In this document: positions 1 to 8,023 of the stretch, in pieces
Position numbering within the stretch: the first letter of the stretch is position 1
Layout: each line of letters starts with the position of its first letter
Assembly (NCBI GenBank): GCA_035290025.1
Contig: DATDVL010000013.1
Location: 1-22,710 of the forward strand
Direction: 5' to 3'
Length of the DNA stretch: 22,710 nt
Source: DATDVL01 sp035290025
GTDB lineage: Archaea; Nanobdellota; Nanobdellia; SCGC-AAA011-G17; DATDVL01
Translations under genes and position numbers: made by a program
The notes under the pieces: model-generated
What the model was told of the DNA's origin: nothing
What the model saw: the letters and a program-made list of their open reading frames with translations, nothing else
Databases searched by the model: none

Positions 1-673
1 TAAAAAAACGTTTATCCAACCTTTTAGCCAACCAATTCACAGGAATAATAATAGGCAAGGACAACCATTTTGGCAAGGAATAAGAAAAACCCCAAACAAT
101 AAACTGCGCAATAGACAACAACGCACCACCATTCTCCTTAATCGTAATCACCTCAAAATCCTTAAACAACACGAAACGAAAAGCCTGCTTCGTAAAACGG
201 AAATAATCATGCGGCATACCATGCAAAGGATTAGCCATATGCGTCGTCAAAATGCACACACCACCCGGCTTCAACACACGATATATCTCATCAATGACCT
301 TCTGCGGATACGGAATATGCTCCAATGTCTGAGAAGAAAACACAGTATCAAAAGAATTACCCTTCACTGGCATCTTCTGCGCATCACCAACAATATCAAC
401 AGGACACTCAGGAGTAGACGCAGAATCAAACGTCACGTACTCAGTAATGAATTTGCTAAAAAAAGGCTTATACGGAGCCTTACCCGCACCAATATCCAAC
501 AAACGACCCTTAGCAAAATGCGCATGCGACTCAATATCCTCAGAAATAGCAGACAACTGCAAATAAATATCACTTGTAATACTCGGATGACGAACACTCT
601 TCGGAGAACGATCAACATACTCACCATGCTTCATCTTCACTTTTTTCTTATCTTCCAAACGACCAAGCTCCAT
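1..673 (-). CDS. SAM-dependent class I methyltransferase (C-terminus cut by window edge)
   Basis: The frame reads without a stop from an ATG at 673 to the left edge, about 224 codons, so the C-terminus is missing. Motif I is visible as LLDIGAGKAPYKPFF (about residues 57-71). It is followed by an acidic strand and the typical post-motif block FDTVFSSQTLEHIPYP, then VLKPGGV. This is the Methyltransf_11-type fold that uses S-adenosylmethionine. The last visible part is hydrophobic (LSIAQFIVWGFSYSLP, then WLSLPIIIPVNWL), which suggests membrane association. The start is only one base after the stop of the dehydrogenase gene (TGA-T-ATG), so the two are surely co-transcribed. Its context implies modification of a glycan or glycolipid, but the substrate cannot be told from sequence. 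Confidence 0.85.
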   Translation of the reverse strand, partial: MELGRLEDKKKVKMKHGEYVDRSPKSVRHPSITSDIYLQLSAISEDIESHAHFAKGRLLDIGAGKAPYKPFFSKFITEYVTFDSASTPECPVDIVGDAQKMPVKGNSFDTVFSSQTLEHIPYPQKVIDEIYRVLKPGGVCILTTHMANPLHGMPHDYFRFTKQAFRFVLFKDFEVITIKENGGALLSIAQFIVWGFSYSLPKWLSLPIIIPVNWLAKRLDKRFF

Positions 674-674
674 A

Positions 675-1685
675 TCACACAGGAATAGAAATCCTTGCAC
701 CCCCACGCTTCAACGACTCATGAGCAGCCTCTAACACCTGCGTAATCTTCAAAGCATTACGACCATCCGTCAACGGTGTAGCACCCGATTCAATACACTC
801 CAAAAAATGCTTCAACTCCTCCGTCATGGGCAACACCTTCTGCACAAAAGGAACATGAATATCAACATCCTGCTGCATACCCTTACGAGCATCAGAAGAA
901 GGAACATGCTGAATATACTTTAACTTATCAGGCGAAGCATAATCATCAAAAACAGCAGACAATTTCTCACCCACAACAACAACATCACGCTTCTTCAACG
1001 GATCAAGCCACGAACACGTCGACGTAACAAACGTACCATCAGCAAAAAACAAGTTCATCGTAGCAACATCCTCAACACCCTCCTTCGTAAACGAAGCACC
1101 ATGAGCACAGACAGCAACAGGGAACTTATCAAGAAGATACAAAGCAACAGAAACATCATGCGGAAAAAAATCCCACAACGCAGACATATCAGAACGAATA
1201 GGACCAGAACCAGCACCCAACGAACGAATATACTGAATCTTACCAAACAAACCACGCTTAATATCATCATGCAACTTCTGAATAGGAGGATTATGCATAT
1301 GCACATGACCCACCATCAAAACCTTCTTCTTCTGCTCAGCAAGCACCACCAGCTCCTGAACCTCTCTCGAAGAAAACGCTAAAGGCTTCTCCACTAATAC
1401 ATGCTTACCTGCATTTAACGCATCTTTTACCATTAGAAAATGCGTAGAACCAGGAGTAGCAATAGCAACAGCATCAACATCGGGATCAGCAAGAATATCA
1501 TGATAATTCGTCGTCTTTTTAGGAAGCACCTCAGGCTTCACTACTTGTAATACCTTATCCATTGAAGAAACCTGCGTAGCAGCAATCCAACGAACATCAG
1601 CATCTTTCAACTCATTAAATGTACGCAAATAATACGTACCACAACGACCAACGCCGATAATACCTATACGAATAGACTGACTCAT
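675..1685 (-). CDS. Gfo/Idh/MocA-family NAD(P)-dependent sugar dehydrogenase
   Basis: The protein has 336 residues, a normal length for the family. An N-terminal Rossmann fold begins with IRIGIIGVGRCG (GxGxxG, residues 5-16). The family EKP motif carries the conserved lysine (VEKPLAF, K100), and a GH motif follows (MVGHVHMHNP, 125-134). SALWDFFPHDVSV (168-180) supplies the conserved histidine region of the C-terminal alpha/beta domain. This family oxidises a hydroxyl of a sugar or nucleotide sugar. The ALWD..PHD form is one I associate with members near DegT aminotransferases and hexapeptide acetyltransferases (WbpB-type UDP-sugar 3-dehydrogenases), and both partners occur in this window. That assignment is inference. 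A TATA box centred 27 bases upstream of the ATG indicates a leaderless mRNA that continues into the methyltransferase gene. Confidence 0.88.
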   Translation of the reverse strand: MSQSIRIGIIGVGRCGTYYLRTFNELKDADVRWIAATQVSSMDKVLQVVKPEVLPKKTTNYHDILADPDVDAVAIATPGSTHFLMVKDALNAGKHVLVEKPLAFSSREVQELVVLAEQKKKVLMVGHVHMHNPPIQKLHDDIKRGLFGKIQYIRSLGAGSGPIRSDMSALWDFFPHDVSVALYLLDKFPVAVCAHGASFTKEGVEDVATMNLFFADGTFVTSTCSWLDPLKKRDVVVVGEKLSAVFDDYASPDKLKYIQHVPSSDARKGMQQDVDIHVPFVQKVLPMTEELKHFLECIESGATPLTDGRNALKITQVLEAAHESLKRGGARISIPV

Positions 1686-1708
1686 AAAACGACCATTATA
1701 TTTTGGGT

Positions 1709-1716
1709 ATATAAAT
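1709..1716 (-). promoter_or_regulatory. TATA box for the Gfo/Idh gene
   Basis: On the minus strand this reads TTTATATA, centred about 27 bases before the A of the ATG at 1685. Transcription would begin at or next to the start codon. Confidence 0.6.
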
Positions 1717-1727
1717 TTAGTGACCTT

Positions 1728-2408
1728 TCACCGCGTTGGATAAACTAAACTTTTTATGCCATTAATACAGAGCTCAACAAAATCAGTTCTCGTAATATCA
1801 ACATGTACAGCAGCACCCATACCCCATGCTAAAGCAGCATCAGTATACTTCTTAATATCATCAACATAAATGCATTCTTCTTTTGGTAAACCCAGAGCCG
1901 CACAAGCAGCTGCAAATAATTCAGGAGCGGGCTTTTTATGACCAATGTCATAAGATGTAACAATTCTTTTTCTTGTTAAAAAGTCCTCTAAGGAAGGATA
2001 AGGATATATTTTAGAAAGCTCATTCATACGATCCCAATGCCAAGGATTAGTACTTGAAAGAACAGCCTGCTGTAAACTTCTAGCCCCTAACTCGTGAATA
2101 AAACGAATAATGCCAGCGTTAGGTGTTGTTAATGTAGCATTCCATGCCAATTCAAATTCTCTTTCTGACAGTTGTATATCTAAACCCTGACGAACCGTCT
2201 GATAGAATGTTGCAGAATCACAACGACCAAGATAATAATCTTCAATAGCCCCAGCATTAAACTCACGTTCTTTTGCACTTGAACCATACAAAAAACTATT
2301 AACCTTTTCCGGAGAAATTTTACAAGCAGCACTTAATTGACGATCAGTAATAGAAGCATCAAAATTGATAATAACCCCACCACAATCCCAAATAACACCC
2401 TTTAACAT
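1728..2408 (-). CDS. HAD-superfamily hydrolase
   Basis: This 226-residue protein has all four HAD motifs. Motif I is GVIWDCGGVI with nucleophile D8, motif II is VLSST (S118/T120), motif III is GHKKPAPELF (K158 or K159), and motif IV is YVDDIKKY (D183/D184). A helical cap of subfamily IA type lies between motifs I and II. The residue two after the nucleophile, usually Asp in phosphatases, is Gly (DxGGV). This pattern also occurs in YihX-like and related members, so phosphatase activity is not certain. The ATG overlaps the stop of the upstream Nudix-like gene (ATGTTAA), so the two are translationally coupled and probably act on the same metabolite pool, for example a sugar phosphate released from a nucleotide sugar (inference). 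Confidence 0.85.
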   Translation of the reverse strand: MLKGVIWDCGGVIINFDASITDRQLSAACKISPEKVNSFLYGSSAKEREFNAGAIEDYYLGRCDSATFYQTVRQGLDIQLSEREFELAWNATLTTPNAGIIRFIHELGARSLQQAVLSSTNPWHWDRMNELSKIYPYPSLEDFLTRKRIVTSYDIGHKKPAPELFAAACAALGLPKEECIYVDDIKKYTDAALAWGMGAAVHVDITRTDFVELCINGIKSLVYPTR

Positions 2409-3346
2409 ACTATTTCCCTTCCCGATTTACGACATTCTCCCAAAACAGAAGTAAACATTTCTCTACCAAAATGATGATTAACACCCAACAACATCCCTGC
2501 GACACCATTTTCTATAAGCTCATAAGAACTGCCTACAAGGTGGTTTGGACCTGTTCTACACACCCCTTTGCTATAAGAAATATTTCTACAACTATTTACA
2601 GTACCTGTATATTTCCCACCCAAAAAGCAGGTAATACTCTCGGCAACATTTGGTATAAAGATTATGTGAGGATGCTCGTCATGACTACCTGCCTGATGCC
2701 AAGCATCTTGAACTTCCTCACTTGTCAACTTTGTTCTGACAGAAAAATTAAGCACTGTCAAAAAAGAATCTCGAGTATCAGTACCAAAACCTGTCATTTT
2801 AATAGGATGTTCACTCCCATTCCACCAATCACCCACTCGTAATCCAACTTCTTCACCCAACTCCTTCGCTACTTTTCTCTCAAAATAACCTTTTACAGCA
2901 CGATCAGTCGATAGATTATCCTTGGTAGCATCAAAATTATTAAAGCCAGCAGGAGCAAGATATCTCCCACTCAAGTGATCGCCATGCCTATATCCTAGAA
3001 CTAATTGACCATCAGCAGTCACCAATTCTATAATAAGCGAACACAAATCGAAAGAAGGTTGTAAGGGGCTGTCACCTGCCAATACTAATTCTCTATATGT
3101 ACGATACTCACCAAATGTAGACTGACCAAGATAAATATTATGACCATCAAAACTTAACAAGGTAAGTACAGGGTTATCGGCAATGCGCTTTTCTTTTATT
3201 AAAGCCGCAGTTTTAGCATGTTCTTGAGCGACACGTAGAGGATTGACATCCTTATAATCAGGACTAACGTGCTCACCAGTAAAATGGAACGTCATGTCTT
3301 CTAGTGTAATACCCCTAGCAAACACAGACTTAATAACAGCTGTCAT
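2402..3346 (-). CDS. Nudix-like hydrolase with N-terminal extension (NUDT22-like architecture), copy 1
   Basis: The protein has about 314 residues. A Nudix box KELGEEVGL (163-171, numbered from the upstream ATG) matches REUxEExGU with Arg to Lys, and both metal-binding glutamates are kept. The GX5E part upstream is altered. Before it come VTADGQLVLG and then YLAPAGF, typical of the Nudix core. The N-terminal ~110 residues contain a pattern NPVLTLLSFDG, a YRTYRE stretch and a PL turn. From memory this order resembles NUDT22-type UDP-sugar diphosphatases. An ATG also occurs at 3352, but the TATA box is centred 27 bases before the second ATG (3346), which I prefer. The gene leads an operon with the HAD gene. 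Two similar proteins lie at 8024 and 13279. Base composition is less A+C-skewed than the neighbours. Confidence 0.7.
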   Translation of the reverse strand: MTAVIKSVFARGITLEDMTFHFTGEHVSPDYKDVNPLRVAQEHAKTAALIKEKRIADNPVLTLLSFDGHNIYLGQSTFGEYRTYRELVLAGDSPLQPSFDLCSLIIELVTADGQLVLGYRHGDHLSGRYLAPAGFNNFDATKDNLSTDRAVKGYFERKVAKELGEEVGLRVGDWWNGSEHPIKMTGFGTDTRDSFLTVLNFSVRTKLTSEEVQDAWHQAGSHDEHPHIIFIPNVAESITCFLGGKYTGTVNSCRNISYSKGVCRTGPNHLVGSSYELIENGVAGMLLGVNHHFGREMFTSVLGECRKSGREIVC

Positions 3347-3368
3347 TGTCATGATATCTTATTTCCTA

Positions 3369-3377
3369 TTTTTAAAT
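3369..3377 (-). promoter_or_regulatory. TATA box for the Nudix-HAD operon
   Basis: The minus-strand ATTTAAAAA is centred 27 bases from the ATG at 3346 and 21 from the ATG at 3352. This favours the inner start. Confidence 0.5.
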
Positions 3378-3423
3378 GTTTCTATCATTACTACTAACTA
3401 ATAGTACCAAATTTTAGAAGTAA

Positions 3424-4137
3424 CTAATTCTTTAACCTAAACTTAAACATCGTCCAGACAGCAATAACACCATCAGTCCACTTAATCTTCTTGCCTTCCT
3501 CAAAAGAACGAGGATTATACTGGATAGGAACCTGCGTGACACGCCAACCATTCTTCACCGTCTTACACATCAACTCAATATCATACTCAAAACGATCAGC
3601 ATACACCGGAATAGACTTTAAAATAGACGTCTTATACATCTTATAACACGGCTCAGCATCAGACAAACGAACATGATATAATATATTGAAAACAAGCGTT
3701 AACAACTTATTACCCAACCAATGATGCAAGTACGCCTTCGTCTCCTTCTGACGATAATACGCAAAGGTCTTACCCTCAAAACGCGTACCCCAAACAACAT
3801 CAGCCTTACCACTAAGAATAGGCTTCAACAAGGAAGGATAATCCTGAGGATCATACTCCAAATCAGAATCCTGAAAAATAGCAAAATCACCCGAAGCCCG
3901 AGCAATACCTGCCTTCAAAGCAGCACCCTTACCCTGATTATGCGGCTGCAAAATCTTCACATACTTATTAGGCAACTTCGCAACCAACTCACGAGAACCA
4001 TCCTTAGAAAAATCATCAACCAGAATAATTTCCATCTTCATCTTCTGTGGCAACTTCACCGCCTCCACACGACGCAACAATTCTTTCAACGTATTCACTT
4101 CGTTATACACAGGAATAATAATAGATAAGGTTTTCAT
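3424..4137 (-). CDS. Family 2 glycosyltransferase, DPM1-like
   Basis: The protein has 237 residues and a GT-A fold typical of polyprenyl/dolichyl-phosphate sugar synthases. It opens with LSIIIPVYNEVNTL, has the nucleotide-binding DDFSKDGS (41-48), NQGKGAALKAG (68-78) and the metal-binding DxD within FQDSDLEYD (88-96). The RFEYDIELM block near residue 180 is also typical of the DPM1 group. It lacks the C-terminal membrane segments of GtrB-like members, so it would be a peripheral enzyme making a lipid-phosphate sugar donor. That product would suit the GT-C enzyme encoded at 4740. It is a single-gene transcript on present evidence, with its own TATA-like box 29 bases upstream of the ATG. Confidence 0.9.
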   Translation of the reverse strand: MKTLSIIIPVYNEVNTLKELLRRVEAVKLPQKMKMEIILVDDFSKDGSRELVAKLPNKYVKILQPHNQGKGAALKAGIARASGDFAIFQDSDLEYDPQDYPSLLKPILSGKADVVWGTRFEGKTFAYYRQKETKAYLHHWLGNKLLTLVFNILYHVRLSDAEPCYKMYKTSILKSIPVYADRFEYDIELMCKTVKNGWRVTQVPIQYNPRSFEEGKKIKWTDGVIAVWTMFKFRLKN

Positions 4138-4162
4138 CAGCTAACACCGAGAATAAAGGCTA

Positions 4163-4169
4163 CTTAAAG
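4163..4169 (-). promoter_or_regulatory. TATA-like box for the DPM1-like gene
   Basis: The minus-strand CTTTAAG is centred about 29 bases before the ATG at 4137. Confidence 0.45.
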
Positions 4170-4204
4170 CTTTTGCCTGGGCTAAACATTCTATAAACAA
4201 AACT

Positions 4205-4648
4205 TCAATTAACAGGCTCGTAACCACCATAAACCTCATTAACATAGTCTTGATGCTGTTCTTCAGCTCTCGTCAAAGGACGAGGAATAGACACATCAGG
4301 CTTTTTAGGCTTATTATCAAAAACCCCACAAGACATATATGAAGGCAACGTAAGCATAAAATCAAACTCACCACTTTTTCTACCGTTCTGCAAAAATACT
4401 TTGTACCGCTCACCCTTACGCCCTAATGAAAAGTGCGCACAACTTCCTTGAGAAGAGATAACCCCACTGAAAGAGCCAATTCTTACACTTCTTGTTGCCT
4501 CTCCTCTATGCTGTGATTCCATAGCAAGCTTTACCAAATCTTTCTTCTGTTCAGGCGTTAACCCTAATCCGCCAGAATTAATAAAAATAGGACTTCTCCT
4601 AATATTCTCGCCACCTATCACTAGTTCAATAATATCTAACAGTTGCAT
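4205..4648 (-). CDS. Unrecognised small protein
   Basis: The protein has about 147 residues and is soluble, with no signal peptide or membrane segment. I do not recognise a family. Features seen are an early hydrophobic helix (LLDIIELVIGG), a Lys/Glu-rich stretch with TPEQKKDLV, a Gly/Ser-rich beta-like centre (IGSFSGVISSQGSC), and a Pro/Lys-rich segment (NKPKKPDVSIPRPL) before an acidic tail rich in Glu and Tyr. An upstream in-frame ATG at 4660 would add four residues. I prefer 4648 because the nearest TATA-like box is about 25 bases before it. The gene sits alone between two glycosyltransferase genes and is transcribed divergently from the GT-C gene. Its composition is less strand-skewed than theirs, like the Nudix-like genes. 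Confidence 0.6.
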   Translation of the reverse strand: MQLLDIIELVIGGENIRRSPIFINSGGLGLTPEQKKDLVKLAMESQHRGEATRSVRIGSFSGVISSQGSCAHFSLGRKGERYKVFLQNGRKSGEFDFMLTLPSYMSCGVFDNKPKKPDVSIPRPLTRAEEQHQDYVNEVYGGYEPVN

Positions 4649-4668
4649 AAAATTACCCATATTTTTCC

Positions 4669-4676
4669 ATTTTTAA
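4669..4676 (-). promoter_or_regulatory. TATA-like box for the 4205-4648 gene
   Basis: The minus-strand TTAAAAAT is centred 24-25 bases before the ATG at 4648. A second candidate, GTTAAAGG near 4688-4694, is 31 bases from the alternative ATG at 4660, so the start remains ambiguous. Confidence 0.35.
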
Positions 4677-4710
4677 GGATTATGAACCTTTAACGAAACG
4701 CACCAAACTT

Positions 4711-4719
4711 ATTTAAATT
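4711..4719 (+). promoter_or_regulatory. TATA box for the GT-C gene
   Basis: ATTTAAATT is centred 25 bases before the ATG at 4740, giving a leaderless or near-leaderless message. Confidence 0.6.
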
Positions 4720-4739
4720 ACTTAACAAAACCTACCACC

Positions 4740-6707
4740 ATGCAACCTGCACCACGACATTACTTACCCTTCATTGTTGTCTGGATTTACGGACTGCTCA
4801 TCTACCCTGTATGGCTAGCAATACCCACAAGTTATAGACTCATTACCTTCATTGCACTACTAGTCATCATACTCATTGCGGGAAAACTATTATACCAATG
4901 GACAAAAAAGTTCCCCTCAGCAAAACCCAAAGAAAAAAAAGACAAGTACTGGTGGCTACTCCTAGGAACAGGTATTATCTATTTCTTCCTTAACTTGCCC
5001 TTCCTTGCACAAAACCTGCCACCACTCTCTGACGAATCATTCCATATCTCACGAGGAACATGGCTCATAGAACCCTTCATGAACATAGCACAAAACAACG
5101 GCATACCCTTCTTTACCCTCACTAGCATAGCACTACCCCTTATCATCCTAGGATTATGGTACTTCTACAAAAAGAAAAAAGAATGGCTAACCCTAACACC
5201 AACAAAAGTCATCAGCGCAACAATCCTCCTCATCAGCTACTTCATTATCACCAACAAGATAGCAATTTACTACCACACCCTAAAATTCGGAACACCCATC
5301 CTCGACCATCTCAACTGGCTCACCTACTACGGACCTATCAGCAGCCTACTCTACGGACTAGAATTCTCCATCGCAGGTTACAGCGAACTCGGCATGCGCA
5401 TTATACAGCCACTATTTATTTTAGGAGCAGCACTCTACCTTTACCAACTCCTTGCATTACGACTAGAAAAGAAAACAGCATTCATCGCAGGACTATTATT
5501 CCTATTTTCGCCTATCATTATGTACTTCGCATCACTCAGCTACCTAGAAGCAGGACAACTCTTCTTCATCACCGCAGCAAGCTACTACTTCATCCGCAGC
5601 AGACTCCATGACTACTTACCTGATATTATCACTTGCTTTCTCTTCATCACGCTAGGCTACATGTACAAACAACCCGTACTTTTCCTCCTACCCATATTCG
5701 CACTTTACTTACTCCTAGAAGCACTACAAAAAAAGATCTACAACCCACTTATAATCATCAAAAATACCACCATGTACCTGAAAGGATTAGGACTCGCACT
5801 TATTGGCATAGCACCGCTCCTCATCATCAACTTACTCTTTGACGTACGACACACCGGAGACTTAGGAGTATTCAGCCAATGGCTATCACCCCACGCATGG
5901 ACGGTCTACTTCAGCTTACTCCCACGACAAACCAACATAGTTATCTTCATATTCTTCATTATCGGACTCATCACCACAGTCTACACCATTATCAAAAAAA
6001 CAAAAGAACAACCCGTCACACTCTATCTCCTACTCTGGTTCGGGACATGGTACATCATCCATATGAGTTATATCATACTCACCTATTACCCTGTACGCAT
6101 CACTGTACCCTTCATCCCCGCAGTCATAGGCATAAGCATCCTACCCTTACACTATCTTTACAATCACCAAAAAAAAATAGCAGCCATCATTGGCATACTC
6201 ATCGTAGCATTCACTATCATTACCACTACAACACTCGCCTACCACCACTATGAACAACGCTACGTACCCATCGACCCCATGTTCCAGTACATCAAAGAAC
6301 ATATACCACCAAATGAAACCATCCTTGCAACAACAGCACCCCACCCTTATGAATTCTACATCAACAAGTATCAAATTATTAACAACTTCGTGTACGACAG
6401 CTGGAAACCCTACGACGAACAAACCACCCATAACCTGCATGACTACTTACAAGAAAAAAATATTCATTACGCACTTTTTATAGCACCACAACCTAACTAC
6501 TATGATTATTACCCTAGCAACCACCCCTGGATAGAATACGAAGACTGCGCAGGAAGAAAAGACTACCAAGAAAAAAAAGCATCTGTAACACTCTGCCCAC
6601 TCAACAAAAACGTCGTACAAGCACTACAACAAGGAGCACAAGGATTTAACGAAGTATACACGACCAACAATAGCTACAACAGTATGCACATCTACCACAT
6701 AAACTAA
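4740..6707 (+). CDS. GT-C integral membrane glycosyltransferase (PMT_2/ArnT-like)
   Basis: The protein has 655 residues and about a dozen hydrophobic segments spread over residues 10-505. The first extracytoplasmic loop carries PPLSDESFHISRG (94-106), whose Asp-Glu pair (D98, E99) is the catalytic signature of GT-C enzymes that use lipid-phosphate sugars. Further on, GYSELGMRIIQPLFILGAAL resembles the second conserved block of PMT_2/GT39-GT83 proteins. The last ~150 residues are hydrophilic and Tyr/His/Asn-rich, forming a soluble extracytoplasmic domain. It would transfer a sugar from dolichyl phosphate to a protein, lipid or growing glycan outside the membrane; the acceptor cannot be told. 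The DPM1-like enzyme encoded at 3424 could supply the donor. Family-level confidence is high, specificity unknown. Confidence 0.85.
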   Translation: MQPAPRHYLPFIVVWIYGLLIYPVWLAIPTSYRLITFIALLVIILIAGKLLYQWTKKFPSAKPKEKKDKYWWLLLGTGIIYFFLNLPFLAQNLPPLSDESFHISRGTWLIEPFMNIAQNNGIPFFTLTSIALPLIILGLWYFYKKKKEWLTLTPTKVISATILLISYFIITNKIAIYYHTLKFGTPILDHLNWLTYYGPISSLLYGLEFSIAGYSELGMRIIQPLFILGAALYLYQLLALRLEKKTAFIAGLLFLFSPIIMYFASLSYLEAGQLFFITAASYYFIRSRLHDYLPDIITCFLFITLGYMYKQPVLFLLPIFALYLLLEALQKKIYNPLIIIKNTTMYLKGLGLALIGIAPLLIINLLFDVRHTGDLGVFSQWLSPHAWTVYFSLLPRQTNIVIFIFFIIGLITTVYTIIKKTKEQPVTLYLLLWFGTWYIIHMSYIILTYYPVRITVPFIPAVIGISILPLHYLYNHQKKIAAIIGILIVAFTIITTTTLAYHHYEQRYVPIDPMFQYIKEHIPPNETILATTAPHPYEFYINKYQIINNFVYDSWKPYDEQTTHNLHDYLQEKNIHYALFIAPQPNYYDYYPSNHPWIEYEDCAGRKDYQEKKASVTLCPLNKNVVQALQQGAQGFNEVYTTNNSYNSMHIYHIN

Positions 6708-6750
6708 TAATTCACCACCAACAAGTAATCAGTTCTCGCATCCATAAACA

Positions 6751-6758
6751 TTTTTAAA
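6751..6758 (+). promoter_or_regulatory. TATA box for the C-methyltransferase gene
   Basis: TTTTTAAA, followed by GG, is centred about 27 bases before the ATG at 6782. Confidence 0.55.
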
Positions 6759-6781
6759 GGATCAAAGAAAAAATAGTAACG

Positions 6782-8005
6782 ATGCACTGCAGAATATGTA
6801 ACAACCCCGAACCAGAAGTATTCCTCTCGCTCGGAGAAACACCACTCGCTAATAATTTCGTACCCGAAGAAAAAATACATGAAGTAGACCCTACTTACCC
6901 CCTAGCAGTATTTTTCTGCAACACCTGCAAATCAGTACAACTCACCTACACCGTACCACCAGAACTCATGTTCAAAAACTATGTCTACGTCACCTCAACA
7001 ACAAAAACGTTCAGAGAACACTTCACACACCTAGCAAAAACACTAACTGAACGATTCCAACTCGGAAAAAACTCACTCGCCGTCGACATCGGAAGCAACG
7101 ATGGGCTGTTAGTAAAAGGATTTACCAACAACGGCGTGACCGCACTCGGCGTAGAACCCGCAGACAACCTCGCAGCACAAGCAAACAAGGAAGGCATAGA
7201 AACCATCAACGACTTCTTCAGCAAAAAAACAGTACACCATATTACCAGCAAAAAAGGAAAAGCATCACTCGTAACAGCAAATAACGTGTTCGCACACATC
7301 GACAACCTACACGACGTCATAGAAAATGTCAAAGGACTATTAACCAACGACGGCGTATTCATCTTCGAAGTAGCCTACCTCGTCGACATGATGAAAAACA
7401 TGACCTTCGATGCTATTTATCATGAACACATCTACAACCACGCATTCACACCACTCAACTACCTCATGAACATGCACCAATTACAAATATTTGATGTAGA
7501 ACACATCAGCACCCACGGAGGATCACTACGCGTCTACGTCAAACGACCAGAAGGGAAATGGGACATAACACCCAACGTAAAAAAATTCCTCAAAGAAGAA
7601 GACGATTTCGGCATCAACACCATAGCAACCTACAGAAACTTCGCAAAAAAAGTAGAAAAAACAAAAGAAGTACTCACCAATTATCTCACCACACTTAAAC
7701 AACAAGGGAAAAAAATAGTAGGCTACGGAGCACCAGCAAAAACAACAACACTCCTCCACTACTGCAACATCGGCAAAGACCAAATAGACTACATTGTCGA
7801 AGACAACCCCCTCAAAGCAGGACTCTACACACCAGGAAACCATATACCCGCAGTACCCTCAGAACGACTCAAAGAAGACAAACCAGACTACGTACTCATC
7901 ACGGCATGGAACTTCGCAAAAGAAATCATAGAAAAAAACAAAGAACATATGGACAACGGCGTAAAATTCATCGTACCACTACCAGAACCGCAGATTATTG
8001 GATAA
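6782..8005 (+). CDS. Zinc-type NDP-sugar C-methyltransferase (TylCIII/NovU-like)
   Basis: The protein has 407 residues, the normal length for the three-domain family. An N-terminal zinc-binding domain has CRIC (C3, C6) and CNTC (C46, C49). The SAM-binding core has VDIGSNDGLL (101-110). The central family motif YHEHIYNHAFTPL (213-225) supplies the active-site His/Glu/Tyr set, and STHGGSLRVYV follows. The C-terminal Rossmann-like domain has VGYGAPAKTTTLL (313-325). Characterised relatives methylate C-3 of 4-keto-6-deoxy nucleotide sugars to make branched sugars. The adjacent nucleotide-sugar operon (9075-11739) could provide a keto-sugar substrate. The gene has its own promoter and ends 18 bases before the convergent Nudix-like gene. 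Confidence 0.9.
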   Translation: MHCRICNNPEPEVFLSLGETPLANNFVPEEKIHEVDPTYPLAVFFCNTCKSVQLTYTVPPELMFKNYVYVTSTTKTFREHFTHLAKTLTERFQLGKNSLAVDIGSNDGLLVKGFTNNGVTALGVEPADNLAAQANKEGIETINDFFSKKTVHHITSKKGKASLVTANNVFAHIDNLHDVIENVKGLLTNDGVFIFEVAYLVDMMKNMTFDAIYHEHIYNHAFTPLNYLMNMHQLQIFDVEHISTHGGSLRVYVKRPEGKWDITPNVKKFLKEEDDFGINTIATYRNFAKKVEKTKEVLTNYLTTLKQQGKKIVGYGAPAKTTTLLHYCNIGKDQIDYIVEDNPLKAGLYTPGNHIPAVPSERLKEDKPDYVLITAWNFAKEIIEKNKEHMDNGVKFIVPLPEPQIIG

Positions 8006-8023
8006 ATAAGACACAAAAAATTA

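Noticed and set aside
209..688. Plus-strand frame opposite the left-edge methyltransferase
   Set aside because: It encodes an Arg/Asn/Thr/Leu-rich sequence without domains, the typical shadow of a G/T-rich leftward gene.
5156..5611. Plus-strand frame inside the GT-C gene in another frame
   Set aside because: It is rich in His, Arg, Thr and Pro with no family features, while the in-frame protein has clear membrane helices.
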